This document shows, one piece after another, positions 28,041-37,132 of a stretch of 64,000 nt of DNA (within the stretch, counting starts at the first letter, position 1; the number at the start of each line of letters is the position of its first letter). The position numbers and the translations under genes were made by a program. A model generated the notes under the pieces. It worked only from the letters and a program-made list of their open reading frames with translations. It was not told the origin of the DNA and searched no databases. Where the stretch lies: the NCBI RefSeq assembly GCF_014207845.1, contig NZ_JACHLC010000003.1:248001-312000 (forward strand), in the 5' to 3' direction. The stretch is from Chryseobacterium shigense (GTDB taxonomy: Bacteria > Bacteroidota > Bacteroidia > Flavobacteriales > Weeksellaceae).

Positions 28041-28592
28041 ATGGAATTTATAGCAAGACCCAAAAATATATACAAAGAGAAAATTGTTCCTGCAATGATG
28101 GAAGAATTTGGGTACAAATCAGTAATGCAAGTACCTAGGTTAGAAAAAATCATCCTATCTCAAGGTTTAGGTGATGCCACTGCAGACAAGAAAATCATTG
28201 ATTACGCTGTAGAAGAATTAACAATGATTACCGGCCAGAAAGCTGTTGGTACTATTTCTAAGAAAGACGAAGCTGCTTTCAAATTGAGAAAAGGTATGCC
28301 AGTAGGGGCTAAAGTAACATTGAGAGCTCATAAAATGTATGAATTCTTAGACAGACTTACTTCTTCTGCATTGCCGCGTATTAGAGATTTCTCTGGTATC
28401 AAAGCTGAAGGTTTCGATGGTAGAGGTAACTATAACTTAGGAATCACTGAGCAAATCATTTTCCCTGAGATCGTTATCGACAAAGTGAAAAAAATCCAGG
28501 GGATGGACATCACTTTCGTTACTACTGCGAAAACAGATAAAGAAGCGAAAGCATTATTAACTCACTTCGGTTTACCATTTAAAAAGAACTAA
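28041..28592 (+). CDS. rplE: 50S ribosomal protein L5
   Basis: This is a 183-aa binder of 5S rRNA in the central protuberance. [21 protein letters not shown] (in part), [21 protein letters not shown] (in part) and the C-terminal FGLPFKKN are family-typical. Confidence 0.98.
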   Translation: MEFIARPKNIYKEKIVPAMMEEFGYKSVMQVPRLEKIILSQGLGDATADKKIIDYAVEELTMITGQKAVGTISKKDEAAFKLRKGMPVGAKVTLRAHKMYEFLDRLTSSALPRIRDFSGIKAEGFDGRGNYNLGITEQIIFPEIVIDKVKKIQGMDITFVTTAKTDKEAKALLTHFGLPFKKN

Positions 28593-28595
28593 GAA

Positions 28596-28865
28596 ATGGC
28601 TAAAGAATCAATGAAAGCGCGTGAGCGCAAAAGAGAAGCACTAGTTGCTAAATACGCTGACAAAAGAAAAGCTTTAAAAGAAGCTGGTGATTATGAAGGA
28701 CTTCAGAAATTACCTAAAAATGCTTCTCCTGTAAGATTACACAACAGATGTAAACTAACAGGTAGACCTAGAGGATACATGAGAACGTTTGGTATTTCCA
28801 GAGTAACTTTCAGAGAAATGGCAAACAACGGTCTTATCCCAGGTGTAAGAAAAGCCAGTTGGTAA
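28596..28865 (+). CDS. rpsN: 30S ribosomal protein S14, zinc-free form
   Basis: This 89-aa protein is the long form of S14 and lacks the CxxC pairs of the zinc-binding paralogue; only one Cys is present ([14 protein letters not shown]). It sits in the 30S head near S3 and S10. A 145-base gap with a perfect hairpin follows before rpsH. Confidence 0.97.
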   Translation: MAKESMKARERKREALVAKYADKRKALKEAGDYEGLQKLPKNASPVRLHNRCKLTGRPRGYMRTFGISRVTFREMANNGLIPGVRKASW

Positions 28866-28914
28866 TAATTACTAATTAATCGGGACAATTAAGTTGTTCA
28901 GATACTAAAGATAA

Positions 28915-28953
28915 AAAATATCAGACCTAGGAAATTCTGAAGTCTGATATTTT
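28915..28953 (+). promoter_or_regulatory. Perfect 12-pair hairpin between rpsN and rpsH
   Basis: AAAATATCAGAC (28915-28926) and GTCTGATATTTT (28942-28953) are exact complements around a 15-base loop. Only four T end the arm, so it is not a textbook terminator. It sits in an unusual 145-base gap inside the spc cluster and may be an attenuator, an RNase processing site or a ribosomal-protein binding site. Confidence 0.65.
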
Positions 28954-29010
28954 ACTCTTCAAGTCTTTGCAAAACTGTTTGTCTTTAACCAATAATTTTA
29001 AAATAGAAAA

Positions 29011-29409
29011 ATGGTAACAGATCCAATTTCAGATTTCCTAACAAGAGTAAGGAACGCACAAAGCGCAGGCCACAAAGTGGTGGAAATTCCTGCATCGAAA
29101 ATCAAAAAGGAGATTACTAAGATCTTATTTGATCAAGGGTATATCTTAAACTACAAGTTTGAAGATAGCGCTGTTCAAGGAACGATCAAAATCGCTTTAA
29201 AGTATGACAAGCAAACTAACAAACCAGCTATTAAATCTATCCAGAGAGCTTCTAGACCAGGTTTAAGACAGTACAAAGGTTCTGCGGAACTTCCAAGAGT
29301 ACTGAACGGTTTGGGTATAGCTGTTATCTCTACTTCTAAAGGGGTAATGACTGACAAGAAAGCTAGAGAAGAAAAAGTAGGCGGTGAAGTAATCTGCTAT
29401 GTTTATTAA
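29011..29409 (+). CDS. rpsH: 30S ribosomal protein S8
   Basis: This 132-aa central-domain 16S rRNA binder starts MVTDPISDFLTRVRNAQSAG and ends with STSKGVMTDKKAREEKVGGEVICYVY (in part), the canonical C-terminus. In E. coli S8 represses its operon by binding mRNA near rplE; here the hairpin gap directly upstream is a possible control point. Confidence 0.98.
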   Translation: MVTDPISDFLTRVRNAQSAGHKVVEIPASKIKKEITKILFDQGYILNYKFEDSAVQGTIKIALKYDKQTNKPAIKSIQRASRPGLRQYKGSAELPRVLNGLGIAVISTSKGVMTDKKAREEKVGGEVICYVY

Positions 29410-29426
29410 TTTTTAATCAGAGGAAA

Positions 29427-29972
29427 ATGTCAAGAATTGGTAAAGCAATTATAACAATTCCAGCTGGAGTTACTGTCACTGAAAACAATGGTGTAGTAAC
29501 TGTAAAAGGAGCAAAAGGAGAACTTTCTCAGGAGCTTACAGCAGGAATTACTTTAGAACAGAAAGATGGTGAGCTTAATGTAAACAGACCATCTGATTCT
29601 AAGCAACACAAAGCGCTTCACGGTTTATACAGAGCGTTGATCGCCAACATGATCGTTGGTGTTTCAGAAGGTTTCGAAAAGAAACTAGAACTGGTAGGAG
29701 TAGGATACAGAGCTTCACACACAGGTCAAAAACTTGAGTTAGCTTTAGGATTCTCTCACGGTATCGTACTTGAACTTCCAAGCGAAGTAAAATTAGATAC
29801 ATTGACTGAAAAAGGTAAAAACCCTATTATTACTTTAACGTCTCATGACAAGCAACTTCTAGGAATGGTTACTGCAAAGATCCGTTCTTTCAGAAAGCCT
29901 GAGCCATACAAAGGAAAAGGTGTAAGATTCGTAGGAGAAATTGTTAGACGTAAAGCTGGTAAATCTGCTTAA
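29427..29972 (+). CDS. rplF: 50S ribosomal protein L6
   Basis: This 181-aa protein has two repeated alpha-beta domains near the factor-binding site. It starts MSRIGKAIITIPAGV, with the C-terminal RKPEPYKGKGVRF signature. Length is normal. Confidence 0.98.
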   Translation: MSRIGKAIITIPAGVTVTENNGVVTVKGAKGELSQELTAGITLEQKDGELNVNRPSDSKQHKALHGLYRALIANMIVGVSEGFEKKLELVGVGYRASHTGQKLELALGFSHGIVLELPSEVKLDTLTEKGKNPIITLTSHDKQLLGMVTAKIRSFRKPEPYKGKGVRFVGEIVRRKAGKSA

Positions 29973-29987
29973 TAAATTATAAGTATT

Positions 29988-30341
29988 ATGGCATTAAGTA
30001 AATTAGAAAAAAGAATAAGAATCAAAAGAAGAGTAAGAGGGAAAATCTCTGGATCTTCTGAATTGCCAAGATTATCTGTATATAAAAGTAATAAGGAAAT
30101 TTACGCTCAGTTAATCGATGATAAAAATGGTACAACTTTAGTTTCCGCCTCTTCAAGAGAAAAAGGTGTTGACGCTAAAGGTACTAAGACTGAAATTTCT
30201 GCTGCCGTAGGTAAAGCTATCGCTGCTAAGGCTGTTGCTGCAGGAATCGAAAGTATTGTATTTGACAGAAACGGATTCGTGTACCACGGTAGAGTGAAAG
30301 CTCTTGCTGACGGTGCTAGAGAAGGAGGACTTAAATTCTAA
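29988..30341 (+). CDS. rplR: 50S ribosomal protein L18
   Basis: This 117-aa 5S rRNA-binding protein shows [18 protein letters not shown] and [25 protein letters not shown] (in part), both canonical. It is spaced 15 bases after rplF. Confidence 0.98.
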   Translation: MALSKLEKRIRIKRRVRGKISGSSELPRLSVYKSNKEIYAQLIDDKNGTTLVSASSREKGVDAKGTKTEISAAVGKAIAAKAVAAGIESIVFDRNGFVYHGRVKALADGAREGGLKF

Positions 30342-30361
30342 TCATAAAAATTTCGGAAAAT

Positions 30362-30883
30362 ATGTTAGGACTAGATAATATAGAAAGAGTAAAACCGGGA
30401 GGATTAGAATTAAAAGATCGTCTCGTAGCTGTTAACAGAGTAACAAAAGTAACAAAAGGAGGTAGAGCTTTCGGATTTTCTGCTATCGTAGTAGTAGGTA
30501 ACGAAGACGGAGTAATCGGTCACGGTCTTGGAAAATCTAAAGAAGTAGCTTCTGCAATTGCTAAAGCTGTTGAAGACGCTAAGAAAAACCTTGTGAAAGT
30601 TCCTGTAATGAACCACACAATTCCTCACCAAACTACTGCAAGATACGGTGGTGCAGATATCTTCTTAAGACCTGCTTCTCACGGTACAGGACTTATCGCC
30701 GGTGGTGCGGTAAGAGCGGTATTGGAATCTGCCGGTATCCATGACATCCTTTCAAAATCTAAAGGATCTTCTAACCCTCACAATGTAGTGAAAGCTACTT
30801 TCAAAGCGTTATTGGATATCAGAAGACCTGAAGAGATCGCTAGAATGAGAGGAGTTTCTCTAAGTAAAGTGTTTAACGGTTAA
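30362..30883 (+). CDS. rpsE: 30S ribosomal protein S5
   Basis: This is a 173-aa protein at the mRNA entry site that affects fidelity. The N-terminal dsRBD-like domain has [21 protein letters not shown] (in part), and the C-domain has [20 protein letters not shown]. Length is normal. Confidence 0.98.
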   Translation: MLGLDNIERVKPGGLELKDRLVAVNRVTKVTKGGRAFGFSAIVVVGNEDGVIGHGLGKSKEVASAIAKAVEDAKKNLVKVPVMNHTIPHQTTARYGGADIFLRPASHGTGLIAGGAVRAVLESAGIHDILSKSKGSSNPHNVVKATFKALLDIRRPEEIARMRGVSLSKVFNG

Positions 30884-30893
30884 TATTAGAACA

Positions 30894-31070
30894 ATGGCAA
30901 CAATCAAAGTAAAGCAAGTAAGAAGCGCTATTGGAAGAACAAAAACCCAAAAGAGAACGCTTGAAGCATTAGGATTTAAGAAACTTCACCAAGTTGTAGA
31001 GCACGAAGCTACACCTTCTATTTTAGGGATGATAGCTGCAGTTAGTCACTTACTTGAAGTTCAAAAATAA
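30894..31070 (+). CDS. rpmD: 50S ribosomal protein L30
   Basis: This is a short gene of 58 codons plus TAA, beginning ATG GCA ACA ATC AAA. The protein starts MATIKVKQVRSAIGRTKTQK, has the typical LEALGFKKLHQVVEHEATPS, and ends HLLEVQK. Both length and position between rpsE and rplO are standard for bacterial L30. Confidence 0.96.
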   Translation: MATIKVKQVRSAIGRTKTQKRTLEALGFKKLHQVVEHEATPSILGMIAAVSHLLEVQK

Positions 31071-31089
31071 TTTTTAAAATAATTTTAAA

Positions 31090-31539
31090 ATGAATTTAAA
31101 CAACATAAAGCCTGCTGCAGGTTCTACTTTCAATTCAAAAAGAATTGGTAGAGGACAAGGTACAGGAAAAGGAGGTACTGCTACGAAAGGACATAAAGGT
31201 CAGAAAGCTAGAGCTGGTTATTCTCAGAAAATCGGTTTCGAAGGTGGACAAATGCCTTTACAAAGGAGATTACCTAAATTCGGATTCAAAAACATAAACA
31301 GAAAAGAGTTTAGAGGCGTAAACCTTGATACTATTCAAACTTTAATCGAGAACAAATCCATCACCGGAGATATCACGAAAGAAGTTTTAGTAGAAAACGG
31401 GATCGTTTCTAAAAACGAATTAGTGAAAATTATGGGTAGAGGAGAATTGAAATCTGCGGTTTCAATCTCTGCTGACAAGTTCACTAAATCTGCTGAAGAG
31501 CTTATTGCTAAAGCAGGTGGAAAAGCAATTACCTTATAA
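31090..31539 (+). CDS. rplO: 50S ribosomal protein L15
   Basis: This is a 149-aa late-assembly protein. The glycine-rich N-terminal extension RIGRGQGTGKGGTATKGHKGQKAR (in part) and FEGGQMPLQRRLPKFGF are diagnostic. It is followed after 9 bases by secY. Confidence 0.98.
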   Translation: MNLNNIKPAAGSTFNSKRIGRGQGTGKGGTATKGHKGQKARAGYSQKIGFEGGQMPLQRRLPKFGFKNINRKEFRGVNLDTIQTLIENKSITGDITKEVLVENGIVSKNELVKIMGRGELKSAVSISADKFTKSAEELIAKAGGKAITL

Positions 31540-31548
31540 TACTTACTA

Positions 31549-32928
31549 ATGAAAGAATTTATACAAACCCTTAAAAATATTTGGAGCCTAAAGGAATTAA
31601 GAGACAAAATTCTCTTTACGTTAGGTATTATCCTTGTGTATAGATTCGCATCTTATATCTCACTTCCCGCAATTAACCTTGCAGAAGTGGGAGATCTCTT
31701 AGAGCATTATAAAAATCAAGGCGGTAACAAGCAAGGAGCAGGTCTCCTTGGCTTGCTTTCGTCGTTTACGGGGGGAGCTTTCAGCCACGCTTCCGTAATG
31801 GCGTTGGGAATCATGCCTTATATTTCTGCTTCTATTATTGTTCAGTTGATGGGGATGGCTATTCCTTATCTTCAGAAACTTCAGAAGGATGGAGAGTCAG
31901 GTAGAAATACATTGAATCAAATTACAAGATGGTTAACTATCGGAGTTTGTTTAGTACAGGCACCTTCTTATTTAACTTCTATTACTCAATTATTCTTACC
32001 ATATGCTCAGTTCTCATCTGCATATTATGTAGAGCCAAATTCCATTATGTTCTGGTTACCAAGTATTGTAATCCTGGTTGCCGGTTCAGTATTCGCAATG
32101 TGGTTGGGTGAGAAAATCACCGACAAAGGTATCGGAAACGGTATCTCTATCCTTATTATGGTAGGGATTCTTTCAAGATTACCAGAAGCATTCGTACAGG
32201 AAATGGCAGTGCAGAACGGAAAAGGAGGAATGGGATCTATTATGATCCTTATTGAAGTAATATTCTGGATGCTGGTAGTTCTTTTAGCTGTAGTATTATC
32301 TGTAGCTGTAAGAAAAATACCAATTCAGTATGTAAGCAGAGCTCAAGCAAGAGGAGGTGTAAACAGAAATCTTATGCAGGGAGCAAGACAATGGATCCCA
32401 TTGAAAGTTAATGCTGCTGGTGTAATGCCGATTATCTTTGCCCAGGCATTGATGTTCGTACCAGGATTATTGACGAAATTCGATGAGTCCAATACCTTTC
32501 TTGCAGGTTTCAAGAATGTTTTTAGCTGGCAGTACAACGTATTGTTCGCGCTATTAATTATTATCTTCTCATTTTTCTATACTGCAATTACAATTCCGGT
32601 AAACCAAATGGCTGATGATTTGAAGAGAAACGGAGGTTTAGTACCGAAAGTAAGACCCGGTAAAGAGACAGCTGATTATTTAGATGATATTTTATCAAAA
32701 ATTACCTTGCCAGGTGCAATATTTTTGTCTATCTTTGCAGTCCTTCCGGCAATAGTGCATGGAAGCTTTGTTCAGACAGATGCGTTTGCCCTATTTTTCG
32801 GGGGAACATCATTATTGATTATGGTGGGCGTAATTTTAGATACAGTTCAACAGATTAATACCTATCTGCTGAACCATCACTATGATGGCTTAATGCAGTC
32901 TAAATTGTCAAGAACGACTGGATATTAA
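31549..32928 (+). CDS. secY: Preprotein translocase subunit SecY
   Basis: This 459-aa protein forms the channel of the Sec translocon in the inner membrane. Ten hydrophobic segments are visible, beginning at about 20-38. Typical blocks are the plug-proximal LLGLLSSFTGGAFS, ALGIMPYISASIIVQLM, GIGNGISILIM and RRNGGLVPKVRPGKETADYL-like KRNGGLVPKVRPG. It is full length, within the spc part of the cluster, with infA 3 bases behind it. Confidence 0.98.
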   Translation: MKEFIQTLKNIWSLKELRDKILFTLGIILVYRFASYISLPAINLAEVGDLLEHYKNQGGNKQGAGLLGLLSSFTGGAFSHASVMALGIMPYISASIIVQLMGMAIPYLQKLQKDGESGRNTLNQITRWLTIGVCLVQAPSYLTSITQLFLPYAQFSSAYYVEPNSIMFWLPSIVILVAGSVFAMWLGEKITDKGIGNGISILIMVGILSRLPEAFVQEMAVQNGKGGMGSIMILIEVIFWMLVVLLAVVLSVAVRKIPIQYVSRAQARGGVNRNLMQGARQWIPLKVNAAGVMPIIFAQALMFVPGLLTKFDESNTFLAGFKNVFSWQYNVLFALLIIIFSFFYTAITIPVNQMADDLKRNGGLVPKVRPGKETADYLDDILSKITLPGAIFLSIFAVLPAIVHGSFVQTDAFALFFGGTSLLIMVGVILDTVQQINTYLLNHHYDGLMQSKLSRTTGY

Positions 32929-32931
32929 TTT

Positions 32932-33147
32932 ATGGCAAAACAAAAACATATTGAACAAGACGGCGTTATAACGGAAGCACTTTCGAACGCCCAGTTCCGT
33001 GTAGAGCTGGAGAATGGGCACATACTTATTGCTCATATTTCCGGTAAAATGAGAATGCATTATATTAAACTTTTACCTGGAGACAAGGTAAAACTAGAAA
33101 TGTCTCCCTATGATTTATCGAAAGGGAGAATCACATTTAGATATTAA
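32932..33147 (+). CDS. infA: Translation initiation factor IF-1
   Basis: This 71-aa OB-fold protein binds the 30S A site during initiation. It reads [20 protein letters not shown] and contains [32 protein letters not shown]. It is the standard length for bacterial IF-1. It is followed by a 111-base gap with a hairpin. Confidence 0.98.
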   Translation: MAKQKHIEQDGVITEALSNAQFRVELENGHILIAHISGKMRMHYIKLLPGDKVKLEMSPYDLSKGRITFRY

Positions 33148-33155
33148 AAACAAAC

Positions 33156-33183
33156 GCCAAATGGAATGTATGTTCCATTTGGC
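33156..33183 (+). promoter_or_regulatory. Perfect 11-pair hairpin between infA and rpmJ
   Basis: GCCAAATGGAA (33156-33166) and TTCCATTTGGC (33173-33183) are exact complements with a 6-base loop. The following TCTTGTTG is not a clean T run, so it may be a partial terminator, an attenuator or a processing site that divides the spc part from the alpha part. Confidence 0.65.
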
Positions 33184-33258
33184 TCTTGTTGAAAAATAAA
33201 TACTATCAAAATGAAATCGTAAGATTCCATTGGTCAGTAAAAAAAATAAATATTTCAA

Positions 33259-33375
33259 ATGAAAGTTAGAGCATCAATTAAAAAAAGAAGTGCTGATTGC
33301 AAAATCGTACGCAGAAAAGGTGTACTGTTCGTAATCAACAAGAAGAACCCAAAATTTAAACAAAGACAAGGCTAA
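33259..33375 (+). CDS. rpmJ: 50S ribosomal protein L36, zinc-free form
   Basis: This is a 38-codon gene: [20 protein letters not shown], then [18 protein letters not shown]. The zinc-ribbon form has three Cys and one His; here only Cys14 remains, with Ser11, Asn27 and Phe33 at the other positions, so it cannot bind zinc in the usual way. Together with zinc-free S14 this suggests a ribosome that spares zinc. It lies 9 bases before rpsM. Confidence 0.95.
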   Translation: MKVRASIKKRSADCKIVRRKGVLFVINKKNPKFKQRQG

Positions 33376-33384
33376 CATTAAATT

Positions 33385-33762
33385 ATGGCGAGAATTGCAG
33401 GTATTGATTTACCAAAAAACAAAAGAGGTGTTATCGGTTTAACTTACATCTACGGAGTTGGAAGAAGTACTTCTTCCGAAATCCTTAAAGCTGCCGGTAT
33501 CAGCGAAGACAAGAAAGTCAACGAATGGAATGACGATGAATTGGCTGCAATCAGAACATATATCTCTGAAAACGTAAAAGTAGAAGGAGAATTAAGATCT
33601 GAAGTGCAATTGAACATCAAGAGATTGATGGACATAGGATGCCAACGAGGAATACGTCACAGACTAGGACTACCTTTAAGAGGCCAGAGAACGAAAAACA
33701 ACTCTAGAACCCGTAAAGGAAAGAGAAAAACTGTTGCTAACAAGAAAAAGGCAAGTAAATAA
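33385..33762 (+). CDS. rpsM: 30S ribosomal protein S13
   Basis: This 125-aa head protein contacts the P-site tRNA and the 50S subunit. [26 protein letters not shown] (in part), [24 protein letters not shown] [20 protein letters not shown] and a Lys-rich tail are present. It is the first gene of the alpha part. Confidence 0.98.
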   Translation: MARIAGIDLPKNKRGVIGLTYIYGVGRSTSSEILKAAGISEDKKVNEWNDDELAAIRTYISENVKVEGELRSEVQLNIKRLMDIGCQRGIRHRLGLPLRGQRTKNNSRTRKGKRKTVANKKKASK

Positions 33763-33774
33763 TCGTTAGGAATT

Positions 33775-34164
33775 ATGGCAAAACAAACTAAAGTAGTTAA
33801 AAAAAGAAAAGTAAAAGTTGAAGCTATTGGTGAAGCGCATATTCAGGCTTCTTTCAATAACATCATCATTTCTTTAACAAATAAAAACGGAGAAGTTATC
33901 TCTTGGGCATCTGCCGGTAAAATGGGTTTCAGAGGTTCTAAAAAGAATACTCCATTTGCTGCTCAAATGGCAGCTGAAAATTGCTCTGCTGTAGCTCACG
34001 AAGCTGGTTTAAGAAGAGTAAAGGTGTATGTGAAAGGTCCTGGTGCAGGTAGAGAATCTGCAATCAGAACAATCCACAATTCAGGAATTGAAGTTAGCGA
34101 AATCGTTGATGTGACTCCTATGCCACACAACGGTTGTAGACCACCAAAAAGAAGAAGAGTTTAA
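33775..34164 (+). CDS. rpsK: 30S ribosomal protein S11
   Basis: This is a 129-aa platform protein near the E site. [39 protein letters not shown] and the C-terminal [18 protein letters not shown] are canonical. Confidence 0.98.
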   Translation: MAKQTKVVKKRKVKVEAIGEAHIQASFNNIIISLTNKNGEVISWASAGKMGFRGSKKNTPFAAQMAAENCSAVAHEAGLRRVKVYVKGPGAGRESAIRTIHNSGIEVSEIVDVTPMPHNGCRPPKRRRV

Positions 34165-34183
34165 TTTTTAGAATTTACCCATT

Positions 34184-34792
34184 ATGGCAAGATATATTGG
34201 ACCTAAAACTAAGATTGCTAGAAAGTTTGGTGCTGCAATCTACGGAGATGATAAAAACTTCGAGAAAAGAAAAAACCAACCGCCAGGACAACATGGTCCT
34301 AACAAAAGAAGAGGTGCTAAAAAATCTGAATATGCAATTCAGTTAGCTGAAAAGCAAAAAGCTAAATATACTTATGGTATTTTAGAAAGACAGTTTGCTA
34401 ACTTATTTGAAAAAGCACACAGAAGCAAAGGAGTAACAGGTGAAGTACTTTTACAACTTTGCGAATCTAGATTGGATAACGTAGTATACAGATTAGGTTT
34501 TGCTAAAACAAGATCTGCTGCTAGACAATTAGTTTCTCACAGACACATCACTGTGAACGGAGAGCTGGTAAACATTCCATCTTATTTGCTTAAAGCAGGT
34601 GATGTAATCGCTGTAAGAGAAAAGTCTAAGTCTCTTGAAGTGGTTTCAAATGCATTAGCTTCCAAAGCAAATTATGAGTGGTTACAATTCAACGATGAGA
34701 AGAAAGAAGGTACTTTCGTTTCTGCTCCTGAAAGAATCCAGATTCCGGAGGAAATCAAGGAACAGCTTATCGTCGAACTTTACTCTAAATAA
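34184..34792 (+). CDS. rpsD: 30S ribosomal protein S4
   Basis: This 202-aa primary 16S binder is also an autogenous repressor in E. coli. The N-terminal [16 protein letters not shown] lacks the zinc-binding Cys cluster, so it is a zinc-free form. The S4 RNA-binding domain lies in [29 protein letters not shown] (in part). Confidence 0.98.
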   Translation: MARYIGPKTKIARKFGAAIYGDDKNFEKRKNQPPGQHGPNKRRGAKKSEYAIQLAEKQKAKYTYGILERQFANLFEKAHRSKGVTGEVLLQLCESRLDNVVYRLGFAKTRSAARQLVSHRHITVNGELVNIPSYLLKAGDVIAVREKSKSLEVVSNALASKANYEWLQFNDEKKEGTFVSAPERIQIPEEIKEQLIVELYSK

Positions 34793-34825
34793 TTTTTTAA
34801 TCAAATTTTTGCTCAACCCAATAAT

Positions 34826-35821
34826 ATGGCAATTTTACAATTCATAAAACCCGATAAAGTAATTTTACTTAACTCTGATGAATTTAAAGGTCAATTCGAA
34901 TTCAGACCTCTAGAACCAGGTTTCGGGCTTACAATCGGTAATGCTTTGAGAAGAGTGTTGCTTTCTTCTCTGGAAGGATACGCTATTTCATCTATCAAAA
35001 TAGAAGGTGTAGAGCACGAATTTTCAACCATTCCAGGAGTAATCGAAGATGTTACCGAAATTATTCTTAACCTTAAGCAGGTAAGATTAAAAGCTTCAGC
35101 AGAAGGCCAGGCCAACGAGCAGGTAGTTGCTAAAGTTTCGGGGCAGACGGTTATTACTGCTGGTGATTTAGGAAAGTCTATCAACGGATTTGAGGTGCTG
35201 AACCCTGATCTTTTGATCTGCAACCTAAACAGTGATGTAACTTTCGAAATTACTTTCAATATTGAAAAAGGTAGAGGATATGTTCCTTCAGAACAGAATA
35301 AGTCGAACAATGCACCTGTAGGTACTATTGCTATTGACTCTATTTTCACGCCGATCAAGAAAGTACAATACAGCATTGAAAATTATCGTGTAGAGCAAAA
35401 AACAGACTACGAAAAACTTGTATTAGATATAGAAACTGATGGTTCCATCAGTCCTCAAAATGCTTTAACTGAAGCTTCCAAGATATTAATTTATCACTTC
35501 ATGCTGTTCTCTGATGAGAGAATCACGCTTGAAACTGAAGCTGTAAAAGCATCTATCCAATACGACGAGGAAACTCTTCACACAAGACAATTACTTAAGT
35601 CTAAATTAGCAGATATGGATCTTTCCGTAAGAGCCCTTAACTGTCTGAAAGCAGCTGAAGTAGAAACTCTTGGAGAACTGGTTTCTTACAGTAAGTCTGA
35701 TTTGATGAAATTCAGAAATTTTGGTAAAAAATCTTTGACAGAACTAGAAGAATTAGTGCATTCAAAAGGTCTTAACTTCGGTTTCGACGTTGCAAAATAT
35801 AAGTTAGACGCTGATAAATAA
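34826..35821 (+). CDS. rpoA: RNA polymerase alpha subunit
   Basis: This is a 331-aa protein. The N-terminal dimerisation domain includes [20 protein letters not shown] and the flexible linker falls around 235-255. The C-terminal domain that contacts DNA and activators has [36 protein letters not shown] (in part). It is full length, 33 bases after rpsD. Confidence 0.98.
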   Translation: MAILQFIKPDKVILLNSDEFKGQFEFRPLEPGFGLTIGNALRRVLLSSLEGYAISSIKIEGVEHEFSTIPGVIEDVTEIILNLKQVRLKASAEGQANEQVVAKVSGQTVITAGDLGKSINGFEVLNPDLLICNLNSDVTFEITFNIEKGRGYVPSEQNKSNNAPVGTIAIDSIFTPIKKVQYSIENYRVEQKTDYEKLVLDIETDGSISPQNALTEASKILIYHFMLFSDERITLETEAVKASIQYDEETLHTRQLLKSKLADMDLSVRALNCLKAAEVETLGELVSYSKSDLMKFRNFGKKSLTELEELVHSKGLNFGFDVAKYKLDADK

Positions 35822-35827
35822 TTAATA

Positions 35828-36355
35828 ATGAGACACGGTAAAAAATTCAATCACTTAGGAAGAACAGCTTCTCACAGAAGTGCTTTACTTTCTAATATGG
35901 CTTGTTCTCTAATTGAGCATAAAAGAATCAACACTACTGTAGCTAAAGCTAAAGCTTTAAGAGTATATGTTGAGCCTCTATTAACAAAAGCAAAAGAAGA
36001 TACTACACATAACAGAAGAGTAGTATTCTCTTACCTTCAAAATAAATTCGCGGTTGCTGAATTATTCAGAACTGTAGCTCCTAAAATCGCTGAAAGAAAC
36101 GGTGGTTATACAAGAATCATCAAAACTGGTTTCAGACAAGGTGATGCTGCTGATACTGCTCTTATCGAGTTGGTAGATTTCAACGAGCTTTACAACCCGA
36201 ATGCTGAAGAGAAAAAAGCTACAAGAAGAAGCAGAAGATCTACAACTGCTAAAAAAGCTGAAGCTGTAGTAGCTGAAGCTCCAAAAGCAGAAGAGAAAGT
36301 TGAAGAGCCTAAGGCTGAAGCAGCTGACTCTGCTGAAGAGAAAACTGAAGAATAA
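35828..36355 (+). CDS. rplQ: 50S ribosomal protein L17 with acidic tail
   Basis: This is a 175-aa protein. Residues 1-125 are ordinary L17 ([20 protein letters not shown]). The last 50 residues are an added low-complexity tail, first basic ([15 protein letters not shown]), then Ala/Glu/Lys-rich and strongly acidic. Such tails occur in Bacteroidota L17. It is the last gene of the supercluster, followed by a strong terminator. Confidence 0.97.
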   Translation: MRHGKKFNHLGRTASHRSALLSNMACSLIEHKRINTTVAKAKALRVYVEPLLTKAKEDTTHNRRVVFSYLQNKFAVAELFRTVAPKIAERNGGYTRIIKTGFRQGDAADTALIELVDFNELYNPNAEEKKATRRSRRSTTAKKAEAVVAEAPKAEEKVEEPKAEAADSAEEKTEE

Positions 36356-36375
36356 TATTCATTCAGATATAAATG

Positions 36376-36406
36376 AAAAGCCATCCAGATTTTGGATGGC
36401 TTTTTT
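36376..36406 (+). terminator. Terminator at the end of the ribosomal supercluster
   Basis: AAAAGCCATCCA pairs exactly with TGGATGGCTTTT around a GATTT loop, and a run of T follows. It lies 20 bases after the rplQ stop. Confidence 0.9.
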
Positions 36407-36522
36407 ATTTTCCTTTAATGATGAGCAGCTAATATTTTAAAGTAAATAGTTATTTCATTATTCGCTGTTTTACTACAAGTTTAGTATTCTCTTAAACCCA
36501 GAAATATAGAACCTGTATCGTG

Positions 36523-36957
36523 TTAAATTTTTGTTCTCTTCAATTCAATAACACTATTTCCCTGCTCAAGATGGAGACTGTCTCCTTTCACTCTTGCAGT
36601 CATATCATCTTTTTTATAGATGGTTTCCCCGTCTTTTGTTTCCGCTTTAGGTAATGTAAACGTTTTCTTGTTGCTGGTAATGGCAACATTACTTTCCTTA
36701 GGATCGTTTTTGAATACTACTTTTACCAATGTTCCGTCTGTAGCTTTGTAAACAAAATCTGTTTTTTCTGTCTTCTGGCCGTTCACTTCCATTGTTGAAG
36801 AACTTTGGGTTACAGAATCAATTTTTCCGTTGTTGTCTGTAATTACAGTCTCTGAACTGTCGGTTTTGATGATACTTTTGTTTCCGCTTTCACTTTTTTT
36901 ACAGCTGGTTAATAATAATGCCACAGCCGAAATTGCGATTAAAAGGCTTTTTCTCAT
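36523..36957 (-). CDS. Small lipoprotein, unknown function
   Basis: This is a 144-aa protein with lipoprotein signal MRKSLLIAISAVALLLTSC (Cys19). The mature part is Ser/Thr/Lys/Asp-rich, with beta-strand-like segments (TLVKVVFKNDPKESNVAIT, EQGNSVIELKRTKI). No domain was recognised. It stands alone and is divergent from the two-component locus. Confidence 0.8.
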   Translation of the reverse strand: MRKSLLIAISAVALLLTSCKKSESGNKSIIKTDSSETVITDNNGKIDSVTQSSSTMEVNGQKTEKTDFVYKATDGTLVKVVFKNDPKESNVAITSNKKTFTLPKAETKDGETIYKKDDMTARVKGDSLHLEQGNSVIELKRTKI

Positions 36958-37084
36958 GATATTTATTTTTTAATGTATGGGATATTAATTGTTTTCTATT
37001 GTAACAGAAATTTAACTAAATTAATAGAAACAAAAAACAAACCAATAACCCTGAACTCAAGCCCCTAAATTACACAAAAGTGTA

Positions 37085-37116
37085 ATTGACTCCGTCTTGT
37101 TTTCTGCTGATATTTG
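37085..37116 (+). promoter_or_regulatory. Probable promoter of the two-component locus
   Basis: ATTG at 37085-37088, a 20-base spacer, then GATATTTG at 37109-37116, one mismatch from TAnnTTTG. The predicted start near 37123 lies just before the ATG at 37133 and after the upstream in-frame start at 37097. It therefore supports the shorter protein. Confidence 0.5.
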
Positions 37117-37132
37117 TCGTAAACAAAAAGCA

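Noticed and set aside
34891..35376. 161-codon open frame antisense to rpoA
   Set aside because: It lies wholly within rpoA on the opposite strand, has no promoter or family resemblance, and arises from codon bias of a highly expressed gene.
37097..37132. Upstream start for the response regulator
   Set aside because: It lies before the predicted transcription start and adds 12 residues not found in receiver domains.
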